From contig JADIYD010000014.1 of NCBI GenBank assembly GCA_016705475.1, forward strand, positions 186,001 through 250,000: 64,000 nucleotides of DNA. The letters are read 5' to 3'. Within the stretch, counting starts at the first letter, position 1. Every line of letters starts with the position of its first letter. The position numbers and the translations under genes are program-made. This DNA is from Betaproteobacteria bacterium. Its GTDB lineage: Bacteria > Pseudomonadota > Gammaproteobacteria > Burkholderiales > Rhodocyclaceae. The notes under the pieces are model-generated. The model searched no databases, was not told the origin of the DNA, and saw only the letters and a program-made list of their open reading frames with translations. Shown piece by piece: positions 9,764-18,358 of the stretch.

Positions 9764-9893
9764 GGCATTTCCCTCCAAAAAAACTGCTTCAACATGACAT
9801 TCGGGACCGCAAAATCACGGAATCGTTCTCGATATTATGCCTATCGAAAGCCAATGAGCAGGGAGATGCTCATGCGGCATCAATTCACGATTG

Positions 9894-9928
9894 CTACGGT
9901 CGACCGGAAAAACAGGTCAATATCGAAA
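9894..9928 (+). repeat. Dispersed element, CTACGGTCGAC variant, copy 4
   Basis: CTACGGTCGACCGGAAAAAC with a second A/T-rich tract. It lies in the otherwise empty stretch 9764-9999. Confidence 0.6.
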
Positions 9929-9999
9929 TATCGTTGAGCGGATGCCAGATCGGATCGAAAGCTATATTCGAGCGGCGCAGTTTTGCCGGAAGCTGAAAT

Positions 10000-10344
10000 T
10001 CAGCTGTCAGACTTTGGAAAGTCCTTGAGACAATAATGTCCAGATGGATTGCTGGTATCGCTAGAGCACAGTGGGCAATTGTCAGACGCCTCCTTCAAGC
10101 CAAGGTGCGTTCGCAGCTGCGGCTTGCTTATTGCCGAACCGTTATCGCTGAAATAGACAATCTCTCAGTCAGGGTCGTCGCAGAAGAAATCGCGATGGAC
10201 TCTCGATTGCCAAGCCCAAGCATCCGTGATGTGATGGGTGTTGGTTCGCGCCGCAACTTCGGAGCATTCCGTCCCATTGCCCGGACAGCACCGCTTTTTC
10301 GGCTGGTTACTATCGCAACTGGAGGAAGAACAGCAATCGCTCAT
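10000..10344 (-). pseudogene. CopZ-like Zn/Fe-S metallochaperone with in-frame TGA and internal deletion
   Basis: Reading from the ATG at 10344 gives MSDCCSSSSCDSNQPKKRCC, then ...ARTNTHHITDAWAW... and FFCDDPD, which matches the zinc-binding N-terminal domain of CopZ-type metallochaperones (family pattern CDDPxCxVVYF). Codon 60 (10165-10167) is TGA where the family has Cys. The same frame continues EIVYFSDNGSAISKPQLRTH and GLKEASDN, then jumps to a C-terminal block SNPSGHYCLKDFPK like the family's NPSGRCCLKDF end. About 40 residues with the YCFG [2Fe-2S] region seem to be missing. The likeliest reading is a decayed gene. Selenocysteine at the TGA is possible in principle, but I see no convincing SECIS hairpin. 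Confidence 0.65.
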
Positions 10345-10444
10345 AGCCCGTTCTGCGAGAATTGACCATGGGGCGTATTTCCCGCCATCTCGCTGGAACG
10401 ACTAAGGCCCGCCTCTGGCCGGCCGAACATCGCCATTCAATCCA

Positions 10445-11455
10445 TCAATACCGAACCCCGGCCGGCGGCGTAAAGGAATTGATTGCATGCAGGTAGGACG
10501 CACGCGCGAAGGCGCTGGGGTTAGGCGAATTCTGCTGGCTCATCGAGCCTTTCATTTGTGCGACCGAGGTGTATTCGCGCTCGGCGAGCCAATCGGTCAT
10601 GCCTTGCAGAACATCGCTGAGCGCTTGCGGGCCGCGTTTGAGCAGGGCACTGGCCATGTGCACGACGTCGGCGCCGGCAAGCAACATTTTGAGGGCATCG
10701 GCTGCCGTGTGTACGCCGCCGGTGGCGGCCAGGGACAGCTTCGTGCTGCCGCGCAGGATGGCGATCCAGCGCATGGCGAGCAGGGTATCGGCCGAGGACG
10801 ACAGTTGCACACGGTCGACCACGCTCAGCGTATCCAGATCGATATCGGGCTGGAAGAAGCGGTTGAACATCGAGATGCCCGCCGCGCCAGCCGCATCAAG
10901 CTGCTGGACGAAATGCGGCAGCGATGAAAAGAAGGGCGAGAGTTTCATGCTGACCGGGATCGTCACCGCCGTCTTCAATTCCCTGAGCAGGGCAACGTGG
11001 TGGTCTTCGATGGCTTCGCAGGAAACCTTCGGGTCGCTTGGCATGTACCAGGCGTTGAGTTCGAGCGCATCGGCGCCGGCAGCCTGCATTTCCTTGCCCA
11101 GCTCAACCCAGCCGCTCAGTGACGAGCCGTTCAGGCTGGCGACGACCGGAATGGCAAGGCGTGACTTGAGGCGCTGAATCTGTTCGAGATAGGTGTCGAG
11201 CCGGCTTTGGTAGTCGTGGCCGAAAGGCAGGTGACCGATGGCTTCGCCGAAGGTGTCCGGGTGAACCAGAAAGCGGTCGATCATCTGCTCGTCGTGCCGT
11301 ACATCTTCCTCGAACAGCGAATGCATGACGATGGCGGCAGCACCGGCATCTTCAAGATGCAGGATGGCATCGAGGTCGTGGCTGAGCGGCGTCGACGACG
11401 GAACCAGCGGGTTCTTGAGGTGCAGGCCAAGGTAGGTTGTAGACAGATCAGACAT
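10445..11455 (-). CDS. Dihydroorotate dehydrogenase-like flavoprotein paired with NifJ
   Basis: 336 residues with the TIM-barrel pattern of the PyrD family: MSDLSTTYLGLHLKNPLVPS at the start, PVVASLNG, DALELNAWY, PVSMKLSPF and the phosphate-binding end SLAATGGVHTAADALKMLLA. Proteins of this type sit beside nifJ in many bacteria and are thought not to be the pyrimidine enzyme; the electron partner and substrate are unknown. Its start overlaps the nifJ stop by 8 bases, so it is translated from the nifJ message. A PyrD role is less likely because of this context. Confidence 0.85.
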   Translation of the reverse strand: MSDLSTTYLGLHLKNPLVPSSTPLSHDLDAILHLEDAGAAAIVMHSLFEEDVRHDEQMIDRFLVHPDTFGEAIGHLPFGHDYQSRLDTYLEQIQRLKSRLAIPVVASLNGSSLSGWVELGKEMQAAGADALELNAWYMPSDPKVSCEAIEDHHVALLRELKTAVTIPVSMKLSPFFSSLPHFVQQLDAAGAAGISMFNRFFQPDIDLDTLSVVDRVQLSSSADTLLAMRWIAILRGSTKLSLAATGGVHTAADALKMLLAGADVVHMASALLKRGPQALSDVLQGMTDWLAEREYTSVAQMKGSMSQQNSPNPSAFARASYLHAINSFTPPAGVRY

Positions 11456-14400
11456 TGGGCTCTTCCTTCTTTTCTGCAGCCGCCTGGGCCTTCTGGGTTA
11501 TGGCGGTTTCCGGCAGCATCATTTCCGACAATTCAATATATTCCTGATGGCGCGTTCGGGCATCCTTGCCGGCTTGCGCCATGAAATGCACCGAGGCATC
11601 GGGTTTCAGGCGTTCAAGAATCGTGAAGCGCGCTTCGTTGCGAGCGAAATCGCTGAACGGAATGCTTGGCGCGGCGCTGTCGACCGTCAGCGGGTTTTCA
11701 CCCTGCAGACGCCGGCGCGGGTCGTAGCGTAGCAACGGCCAATGACCGGATTTCACGGCCAGATCCTGCTGGCGATGGTTGTTCGACATATCGACGCCAT
11801 GCGCGATACACGGGCTGTAGGCGATGATGATCGAGACGCCGGGGTAGCTTTCGGCATCGAGGAATGCCTTGAGCGTATGAACGTCCTTGGCGCCGTAGGC
11901 CACCTGCGCGACGTAGACGTTTTCGTAGTCCATGGCGATGCGCGCCAGATCCTTCTTGCGGTTCGGCTGGCCGCCGGCCGCGAACTTGGCGACGGCGCCG
12001 CGCGGCGTGGCCTTGGAATTCTGGCCGCCGGTATTGGAATAGACCTCGGTATCCAGCACGAGAATATTGACGTCCTCGCCCGACGACAGCACGTGGTCGA
12101 GGCCGCCGAACCCGATGTCGTAGGCCCAGCCGTCACCGCCGATGATCCACACGCTGCGCCGGATCAGGTATTCGGCGACGGCGGCCAGCTGATCGGCAGC
12201 CGGCGTGGCAATGGACGAAAGCTTGGCGAGAAGCTGTGAAACCCGTTCCCGTTGCTCCTGAATGCCAGCCTCAGTTGTCTGGTCAGCGTGGAGCAGCGCC
12301 TGAACCTGGGCGTCGCCGATCTCCAGCGCCATGGCGCGCAGTTGCACGCGTGCCGTCTCGGCCAGCTGATTGGTGGCGAGTCGCATGCCGAGGCCGAACT
12401 CGGCGTTGTCCTCGAACAGCGAATTGCTCCAGGCCGGGCCGCGGCCGTTGGCATCGGTGGTGTAAGGGGTGGTCGGCAGATTGCCGCCATAGATCGACGA
12501 GCAGCCCGTGGCGTTGGCCACCAGCATGCGGTCGCCGAAGAGCTGCGTCGCAAGCTTGATATACGGCGTTTCGCCGCAACCGACGCAGGCACCTGAGAAT
12601 TCGAACATCGGCTGCAACAGCATCGAGCCGGGGATCGTGTTGCGCTTGGCGACGGTGCGGTCGTAATCGGGCAGCTTCAGGAAGAAGTCCCAGTTCTCGG
12701 CTTCCGGTGCGCGCAACGGGGCCTGTTCGGCCATGTTGAGCGCCTTGCGCGAGACGTTGGATTTGTCGCGAATCGGACAGACCTCGACGCACAGCGTGCA
12801 GCCGGTGCAATCCTCGGGCGCCACCTGGTAGCTCATCTTCCAGCCGGCCGGATAATCCTTGCTGCGGATGGCCATGGTCTTGAAGGTGGCCGGCGCCGAT
12901 TCAGCCAGCTCTGGCGAGAAGGCCTTGGCGCGGATGGCGGAGTGCGGGCAGACGAAAACGCACTTGCCGCACTGCGTGCACAAGTCGGTTTCGAGGACCG
13001 GGATCTGCAACGCAAGATTGCGCTTTTCGTATTTGGCCGTGCCGGTCGGGAAGGTGCCGTCGACGGGGAATACGGACACCGGCAGGCTGTCGCCCTTGCC
13101 CGCGATCATCGGCAGCGTGAACTTGCGGATGAATTCGGAGGCCTGCTGGGCCGTGCGCTGGCTGACGCGGATGTCGCCTGCGGAGAGTTCCGCCGGCACC
13201 GGCACTTCATGCAGGCAGGCCAGCGTCTTGTCGATGGCCCGGTAGTTCAGTTCGGCGATGCGCCGACCCTTGCGGCCATAGGTTTTCTCGACAGCGTGCT
13301 TGATAGCGGCGATGGCTTCGTCCTGCGGCAGGATGCCGGAAATGGCGAAGAAGCAGGTCTGCATGACCGTGTTGATGCGCCGGCCCATGTCGGCCTCCAG
13401 CGCCACCTGGTAGGCGTCGATAACGTGGAAATGAATGCGCTTTGCCACCATCTGCTGCTGCATCACGCCGGGCAAACTGGCCCAAACCTTGTCAGCGGGG
13501 ACCGGTGTATTCAACAGGAAGACCGCGCCGGGCGCCGCGTGGGCCAGCAAGTCGTGCGTTTCCAGGAACAGCGGCTGATGGCAGGCGATGAACTTGGCAT
13601 CGCCCTCGCCGGTCAGGTAGGTCGAGCGGATCGGCTGCGGCCCGAAACGCAAGTGCGACACGGTCATCGCGCCGGATTTTTTTGAGTCGTAGACGAAATA
13701 GCCTTGGGCGTAGAGATCGGTTTCGTCGCCAATGATCTTGATCGAATTCTTGTTGGCCGACACGGTACCATCCGACCCCAAGCCATAGAACACGGCGCCG
13801 AAAGTCTCGCGCACGGCATCGGTGCGGAAGGCCGGATCGTACGGCAGCGACAAATGCGTCACGTCGTCGTTGATGCCCACGGTGAAGCGGCGTTTTGGCA
13901 GTGCTGCGGTCAACCCGGAAAAAACAGCAAAAACCATAGCCGGATTGAACTCCTTGGACGCCAGCCCATAACGTCCGCCAATGACCTTGGGCAACGTGGC
14001 GAAGCGCGGCGACTCGCTGGCGGCATTTTCAGCCAGGGACACCAGCACATCCTTGAACAGTGGTTCACCGTCGGCCCCCGGCTCCTTGCAGCGATCAAGC
14101 ACGGCAATCGCTTTGGTCGTGACGGGCAGTGCGGCCAGTAGCGCGTCCGGCGCCCATGGCCGATAGAGGCGAACCTTGAGCAGGCCGACCTTCTCGCCCT
14201 GACGGTTCATGTGCTCCACGGTTTCCTGCACGGTTTCTGCACCGGATCCCATGAGAATGATGACGCGCTCGGCATCGGGGGCACCGACGTAATCAAACAG
14301 TTGGTAGCGGCGTCCGGTCGCTGCGCCGAAGTCATCCATGACCTGCTGGACGATGCCCGGGAAGGCATCGAACCACGGATTCTGCGCTTCGCGGGCTTGG

Positions 14401-15074
14401 AAGAAAACATCGGGATTTTGCGACGTTCCGCGCAGCACCGGGTGCTCCGGGGACAAAGAACGTTGCCGCTGCGTGGCGATCAGCGCCTGCGGCAACATTT
14501 TGCGCAACACATCGTCATCGACCGACGTAATCTTCGCCACCTCATGCGACGTCCGGAAGCCGTCAAAGAAATGCAGCACCGGCAGGCGTCCGGCCAATGT
14601 GGATGCCGAGGCAATCGCTGCCATGTCTTGCGCTTCCTGGACCGAATTGGAAGCCAGCAGCGCGAAGCCGGTACCGCGCGTCGCCATCACGTCGGAATGA
14701 TCGCCGAAGATCGAGAGCGCATGGGTGGCCAACGCGCGCGCGGCCACGTGGAAAACTGTCGGCGTCAATTCGCCGGCAATCTTGTACATATTGGGAATCA
14801 TCAGCAGCAGGCCTTGCGACGCCGTAAAGGTTGTCGCCAGCGAGCCGGCCTGCAAGGCGCCGTGTACAGTGCCGGCGGCACCGCCTTCCGACTGCAGCTC
14901 GACGACGCGGGGAACGCATCCCCAGACATTCGTCTTGCCTTGCGCCGCCCATTCATCGGACAGCTCGCCCATGCCGGACGATGGTGTGATCGGGTAAATG
15001 GCGATCACTTCGGAAACGCGGTAAGCCACGTTGGCGACGGCTTCATTGCCGTCGATGGTCAGCATATTGTTCAT
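11448..15074 (-). CDS. nifJ: Pyruvate:ferredoxin (flavodoxin) oxidoreductase
   Basis: 1208 residues from the ATG at 15074 (MNNMLTIDGNEAVANVAYRV); an upstream ATG at 15173 adds an unconserved tail. The order is that of single-chain PFOR: pyrimidine-binding domain (YPITPSSGMGE), gamma-type domain, two ferredoxin clusters CTQCGKCVFVCPHSAIR and CTGCTLCVEVCP, then the thiamine diphosphate domain with CVGCGETPYIKL and GDGWAYDIGFGGLDHVL. It interconverts pyruvate and acetyl-CoA plus CO2 with low-potential electrons, for example for nitrogenase. No nif genes are visible in this window, so the use here is inferred. The PyrD-like gene follows in the same operon. Confidence 0.95.
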   Translation of the reverse strand: MNNMLTIDGNEAVANVAYRVSEVIAIYPITPSSGMGELSDEWAAQGKTNVWGCVPRVVELQSEGGAAGTVHGALQAGSLATTFTASQGLLLMIPNMYKIAGELTPTVFHVAARALATHALSIFGDHSDVMATRGTGFALLASNSVQEAQDMAAIASASTLAGRLPVLHFFDGFRTSHEVAKITSVDDDVLRKMLPQALIATQRQRSLSPEHPVLRGTSQNPDVFFQAREAQNPWFDAFPGIVQQVMDDFGAATGRRYQLFDYVGAPDAERVIILMGSGAETVQETVEHMNRQGEKVGLLKVRLYRPWAPDALLAALPVTTKAIAVLDRCKEPGADGEPLFKDVLVSLAENAASESPRFATLPKVIGGRYGLASKEFNPAMVFAVFSGLTAALPKRRFTVGINDDVTHLSLPYDPAFRTDAVRETFGAVFYGLGSDGTVSANKNSIKIIGDETDLYAQGYFVYDSKKSGAMTVSHLRFGPQPIRSTYLTGEGDAKFIACHQPLFLETHDLLAHAAPGAVFLLNTPVPADKVWASLPGVMQQQMVAKRIHFHVIDAYQVALEADMGRRINTVMQTCFFAISGILPQDEAIAAIKHAVEKTYGRKGRRIAELNYRAIDKTLACLHEVPVPAELSAGDIRVSQRTAQQASEFIRKFTLPMIAGKGDSLPVSVFPVDGTFPTGTAKYEKRNLALQIPVLETDLCTQCGKCVFVCPHSAIRAKAFSPELAESAPATFKTMAIRSKDYPAGWKMSYQVAPEDCTGCTLCVEVCPIRDKSNVSRKALNMAEQAPLRAPEAENWDFFLKLPDYDRTVAKRNTIPGSMLLQPMFEFSGACVGCGETPYIKLATQLFGDRMLVANATGCSSIYGGNLPTTPYTTDANGRGPAWSNSLFEDNAEFGLGMRLATNQLAETARVQLRAMALEIGDAQVQALLHADQTTEAGIQEQRERVSQLLAKLSSIATPAADQLAAVAEYLIRRSVWIIGGDGWAYDIGFGGLDHVLSSGEDVNILVLDTEVYSNTGGQNSKATPRGAVAKFAAGGQPNRKKDLARIAMDYENVYVAQVAYGAKDVHTLKAFLDAESYPGVSIIIAYSPCIAHGVDMSNNHRQQDLAVKSGHWPLLRYDPRRRLQGENPLTVDSAAPSIPFSDFARNEARFTILERLKPDASVHFMAQAGKDARTRHQEYIELSEMMLPETAITQKAQAAAEKKEEPNV
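13904..13934 (+). repeat. Dispersed CTGCGGTCAAC element, copy 5
   Basis: CTGCGGTCAACCCGGAAAAA with a second CAAAAA tract, antisense within nifJ. One of the closest matches to the full consensus. Confidence 0.75.
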
Positions 15075-15153
15075 GTTCAGTCCTGCCCTGAAAATGTGTG
15101 CCGCCCGTGGAGATGTGGATTTCTCTCTGTTTTTGTTGCGGCGCAACACCCCG

Positions 15154-15181
15154 ATTCTACGCCCGCACACCAAGCATTCAA
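15154..15181 (-). promoter_or_regulatory. Possible sigma-70 promoter of nifJ
   Basis: On the minus strand TTGAAT (15176-15181) and TAGAAT (15154-15159) are 16 bases apart, about 80 bases upstream of the nifJ start. No sigma-54 or FNR-type site was recognised nearby. Confidence 0.35.
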
Positions 15182-15329
15182 GCGAATTTCACTGAAAATA
15201 ATTGCTGCAAAATATGAGCACCGCAGGCTGCATAAGTAACTTATAATTTAACGTTGACACCGGTCCGATATGTGAACGCCCACACCACCAACCAACCTGG
15301 AAGTGGTCAGTTCTGGGCGGGCCAATCCG

Positions 15330-17438
15330 TTATTTGGATTTCGACAATAAATACGCGTCGACCGCAGAACTCGCCAAAGGACGGGAAAAGAGGTATCCCT
15401 GAAATTCATTGCAACCACACAGCGCAAGAATTTCTTTCTCGGGCTCGGTTTCGACACCTTCGGCCACAATATGCAGATTCAAGGCCTTGCCGATAAAGAT
15501 GATGGCATGGGGAATCGCCATGTCAGGACCGCCGCGGTCGCAACCGGAAACGAAGGATCGGTCAATTTTCAAGGTATCGATGGGCAATCGCTGCAAATAG
15601 CTCAGCGAAGAATAGCCCGTCCCGAAATCGTCGACAGCGATTCGCACGCCAAGCGCCTTGATCGACTGCAGCATGCGTATGGTCTGTTCGACATCACCCA
15701 TGATCATGCTCTCGGTAATCTCAAGCTCCAGACATGCCGGGCGCAAACCGGATACCGCCAACGCATTGGCGACCAAGGCGAGCAATCCCGGCTCGCGTAG
15801 CTGGCGAGCAGACAGATTCACCGCAACGCTCAGCGCGTAACCATCCACCAGCGGCCATTGGGCAGCTGCTTTGCAGGCGGCATAAAGCACCTGTTCGCCG
15901 ATCGCCAGAATCTGTCCGGTCTCTTCGGCGAGCGGAATAAATCGGTCGGGTGTCACCATGCCTCGCGTGCCACTGTTCCAGCGAACCAATGCCTCGAAAC
16001 CCCGTACGTGCTCATCCGCATCAACCTTTGGCTGATAGACCACACTCAGTTCGTCATTTTCAAGCGCATAGCGCAAATCCGTTTCCAGCGCGAATCGCTC
16101 CTGGGCCTGTCTGTTCAACTCGTCGGTATAAAAGCGGAACTGCCCCTTGCCACACTCCTTGGCAAAATACATGGCCATATCAGCCACGCGCAACAAACCA
16201 TCCAGATCCTCTGCATCATCCGGAAACAGACTGACCCCGATGCTGCAATCGCTGCGTACGGCATGACCGGCCAGCGATATAGGCTCCCTGATCGCTCCCT
16301 GAACGCGTTCAAGCAGTTGGGTCGTATCGTCAATCGTTGTTTGATCGCCCATGATCAGCACAAACTCGTCACCACCGTAGCGGACCACGGTGTCTACATC
16401 CCGCACCGCCGAGGTCAGTCGTTGGGAAATTTCAATCAGCAACAAATCTCCGGCGGCATGACCGAGGCTATCGTTGATCACTTTGAAATTGTCCAGATCG
16501 ACAAAGGCGAGCGCCACTTTGTTGCCCTGTCGCCGGGCCCGCCGTACAGCCTGCTCCAGGCGATCATTGAGCAGATTGCGATTGGGCAGCGCGGTCAGCG
16601 GATCATGCGTTGCCTGATGTTGCAGAATCTTCTGATAACGATGGCGCTCGGTAATGTCCTCGACCGTTCCCTCGTAGTAAAGCAGACTGCCATCGGACGA
16701 ACGGACGGCATGTGCGTTTTCGGCAATCCAGATCCGGCTGCCATCATGGCAAATGATTTCTGATTCGAAGTCCGTCACCCGGCCATCACGGAGGACCAGA
16801 CGCTTGAAATCCGCCCGGCGCCGCGGGTCGGAATACAGCCCGTTGGAAATATCCGCCAGGCTGCTGATCAGCGCCTCCGGCGTCGGATAACCGTACAAGG
16901 TTGCCAGTGCCTGGTTGGCCGCCAGATAACGACCATTTTCGGTACTCTGGAACATGCCGACCACTGAATTCTCAAAGATGCTGCGATAACGCAACTCTGT
17001 TTCCGCCAGATGAATCTGTCCCACGACACGATCGGTAATATCTTCCAGATAGGCCTCTAGCTCCGGTTGACCATCGGAATTTCGCAGGCCGACGCCGCGC
17101 TCCAGTACCCACTTTTCCTCACCGTCACGGCAAATGATGCGGTACTCGATGGTGTAACGGGAGCCGGTGTCCACGGCGGCCAATATCGTTCCTCGAACCG
17201 CAGCCCTGTCCTCTGGATGGGTCAACGACTCCAGGGAATGGTCCGGATTTCCGATCAGATCCTCAGCGCGGTAGCCGGTCAGGCCGTGGCAGCCGGCGCT
17301 GACCGCAAGAAGCGTCCAGTACTCGTCCACCTTGCAGCGGAAAAGCATGCCGTCCAGACTGGAGAAAAGCGCTTCCATCGTCGACAGCGCCAGGGTATCT
17401 GCCGATTTGCGAGCCGCATCCGGAGCCAATAACTTCAT
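15330..17438 (-). CDS. PAS-PAS-GGDEF-EAL c-di-GMP signalling protein
   Basis: 702 residues without membrane segments. Two PAS domains (about 20-135 and 145-270; VGMFQSTENGRYLAANQA in the second) precede a GGDEF domain with an intact RYGGDEFVLIMGD active site (about 360) and an EAL domain with GFEALVRW, ITESMIMGD and DDFGTGYSSLSYL. Both catalytic motifs look complete, so it could make or degrade c-di-GMP. It follows the NIT-like sensor gene by 16 bases and ends the three-gene operon that starts with the MCP at 19552. The input signal is unknown. Confidence 0.92.
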   Translation of the reverse strand: MKLLAPDAARKSADTLALSTMEALFSSLDGMLFRCKVDEYWTLLAVSAGCHGLTGYRAEDLIGNPDHSLESLTHPEDRAAVRGTILAAVDTGSRYTIEYRIICRDGEEKWVLERGVGLRNSDGQPELEAYLEDITDRVVGQIHLAETELRYRSIFENSVVGMFQSTENGRYLAANQALATLYGYPTPEALISSLADISNGLYSDPRRRADFKRLVLRDGRVTDFESEIICHDGSRIWIAENAHAVRSSDGSLLYYEGTVEDITERHRYQKILQHQATHDPLTALPNRNLLNDRLEQAVRRARRQGNKVALAFVDLDNFKVINDSLGHAAGDLLLIEISQRLTSAVRDVDTVVRYGGDEFVLIMGDQTTIDDTTQLLERVQGAIREPISLAGHAVRSDCSIGVSLFPDDAEDLDGLLRVADMAMYFAKECGKGQFRFYTDELNRQAQERFALETDLRYALENDELSVVYQPKVDADEHVRGFEALVRWNSGTRGMVTPDRFIPLAEETGQILAIGEQVLYAACKAAAQWPLVDGYALSVAVNLSARQLREPGLLALVANALAVSGLRPACLELEITESMIMGDVEQTIRMLQSIKALGVRIAVDDFGTGYSSLSYLQRLPIDTLKIDRSFVSGCDRGGPDMAIPHAIIFIGKALNLHIVAEGVETEPEKEILALCGCNEFQGYLFSRPLASSAVDAYLLSKSK
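15331..15367 (-). repeat. Dispersed element, CTGCGGTCGAC variant, copy 6
   Basis: Minus-strand TTCTGCGGTCGACGCG followed by two A/T tracts, overlapping the last codons of the GGDEF-EAL gene. Confidence 0.6.
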
Positions 17439-17454
17439 TTCAAGACTCCCGCCC

Positions 17455-18351
17455 TCAAGCGTGACGTACCTCTACAGCGGCATGATTGCCTTGTTGAGCG
17501 GCACTCTGCCTGAGCAGAACCCCACTGTCAGCTATCCATGCAAATACCTGATCGATGGCAGTCGAGGCCAATTCAAAATAGTCCTGGGCTGCGACCGTGA
17601 CGCCGGAACTCAGCAACATACGGGTGCGAATCACCCGGGCCATCTGCTGCACCGCAAGCATCGTTTTCTCGGCTTGCTGGCCATGCCCACCCGCCTCGAG
17701 TGCCTGATTCAGCAAGGCCTCGGCGCGAGCCACAAGGAACATCAGGCGCACCCGTGTCACCGCCGAGCAGCCGCGACGGGTGGCAACGCTCATGCCGAGT
17801 GCCCGTGCCTGCCCCAGGCACTCGGTCAAGGCCGGCAAACGAATGGTGTAATTCCGAACCAGCGCTCGCCCGGCGCGCTCGTCCACCAGCGTTTCGACCC
17901 TGGATTCGCCAATAGCTGCCAGCCAGTTCAACAACTGATCGATGAGAAAACTGTGTTGAGCAATACTCTGTTCGACCGATAGTGTGGGCAGCTTTTCCTT
18001 GAGGGTTGCCCAATTGAACTGAAAAAGCCCCAATTCGTTCAGCGTAAAGCAGGGATGGGGCTTGCTGCCCTCAGTCCGCGCGACATCTCGCAACTCGGGA
18101 ATCACAATTTCAATTTCGCCACCCTTTGCATCCAGCCGGGGTTTGAATCCCTTGTCGCCAGCCAGCCATGCCGTACTCATCCCGCGATGTTGCTGCAGAT
18201 GATTGGTCAATTTAAGCAGGGACTGGCAAGCCCCCAGTGTTTGGTCCATGGAATTGGCATCCTCCAGACGACGATGGCGCACTGCGATGGTAACCGTCAC
18301 GCCCGCTATCACCAAAGCGATCAGACACATCAGATAAATTATCCACGTCAT
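17455..18351 (-). CDS. Membrane-anchored NIT-like sensor protein (stand-alone)
   Basis: 298 residues: one N-terminal membrane segment (about 3-25) and an all-helical domain with LQQHRGMSTAWLAGD, QHSFLIDQLLNWL and IRLPALTECLGQARALGM. These blocks line up with QQHRGLSAG, RHTVMIGNVLQFM and SKMPAMIEQMGITRARG in the chemoreceptor at 2530-4545, so it is the same kind of sensor domain without a signalling module. It lies 7 bases after the MCP gene at 18359-19552 and 16 bases before the GGDEF-EAL gene. It may provide the input for one or both; that is inference. Confidence 0.75.
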   Translation of the reverse strand: MTWIIYLMCLIALVIAGVTVTIAVRHRRLEDANSMDQTLGACQSLLKLTNHLQQHRGMSTAWLAGDKGFKPRLDAKGGEIEIVIPELRDVARTEGSKPHPCFTLNELGLFQFNWATLKEKLPTLSVEQSIAQHSFLIDQLLNWLAAIGESRVETLVDERAGRALVRNYTIRLPALTECLGQARALGMSVATRRGCSAVTRVRLMFLVARAEALLNQALEAGGHGQQAEKTMLAVQQMARVIRTRMLLSSGVTVAAQDYFELASTAIDQVFAWIADSGVLLRQSAAQQGNHAAVEVRHA

Positions 18352-18358
18352 TCGGCAG

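Noticed and set aside
10165..10167. Firm call of a selenocysteine codon
   Set aside because: The hairpin after TGA is weak and not of the known bacterial SECIS shape, and the gene has also lost a segment; kept only as a question.
17061..17075. GGTTGACC in the GGDEF-EAL gene, and similar words near 195, 4592, 5061, 10811, 36432 and 58205
   Set aside because: They share only part of the core and lack the TGC/CAC flank or the A/T tracts, so they were not counted as copies of the dispersed element.
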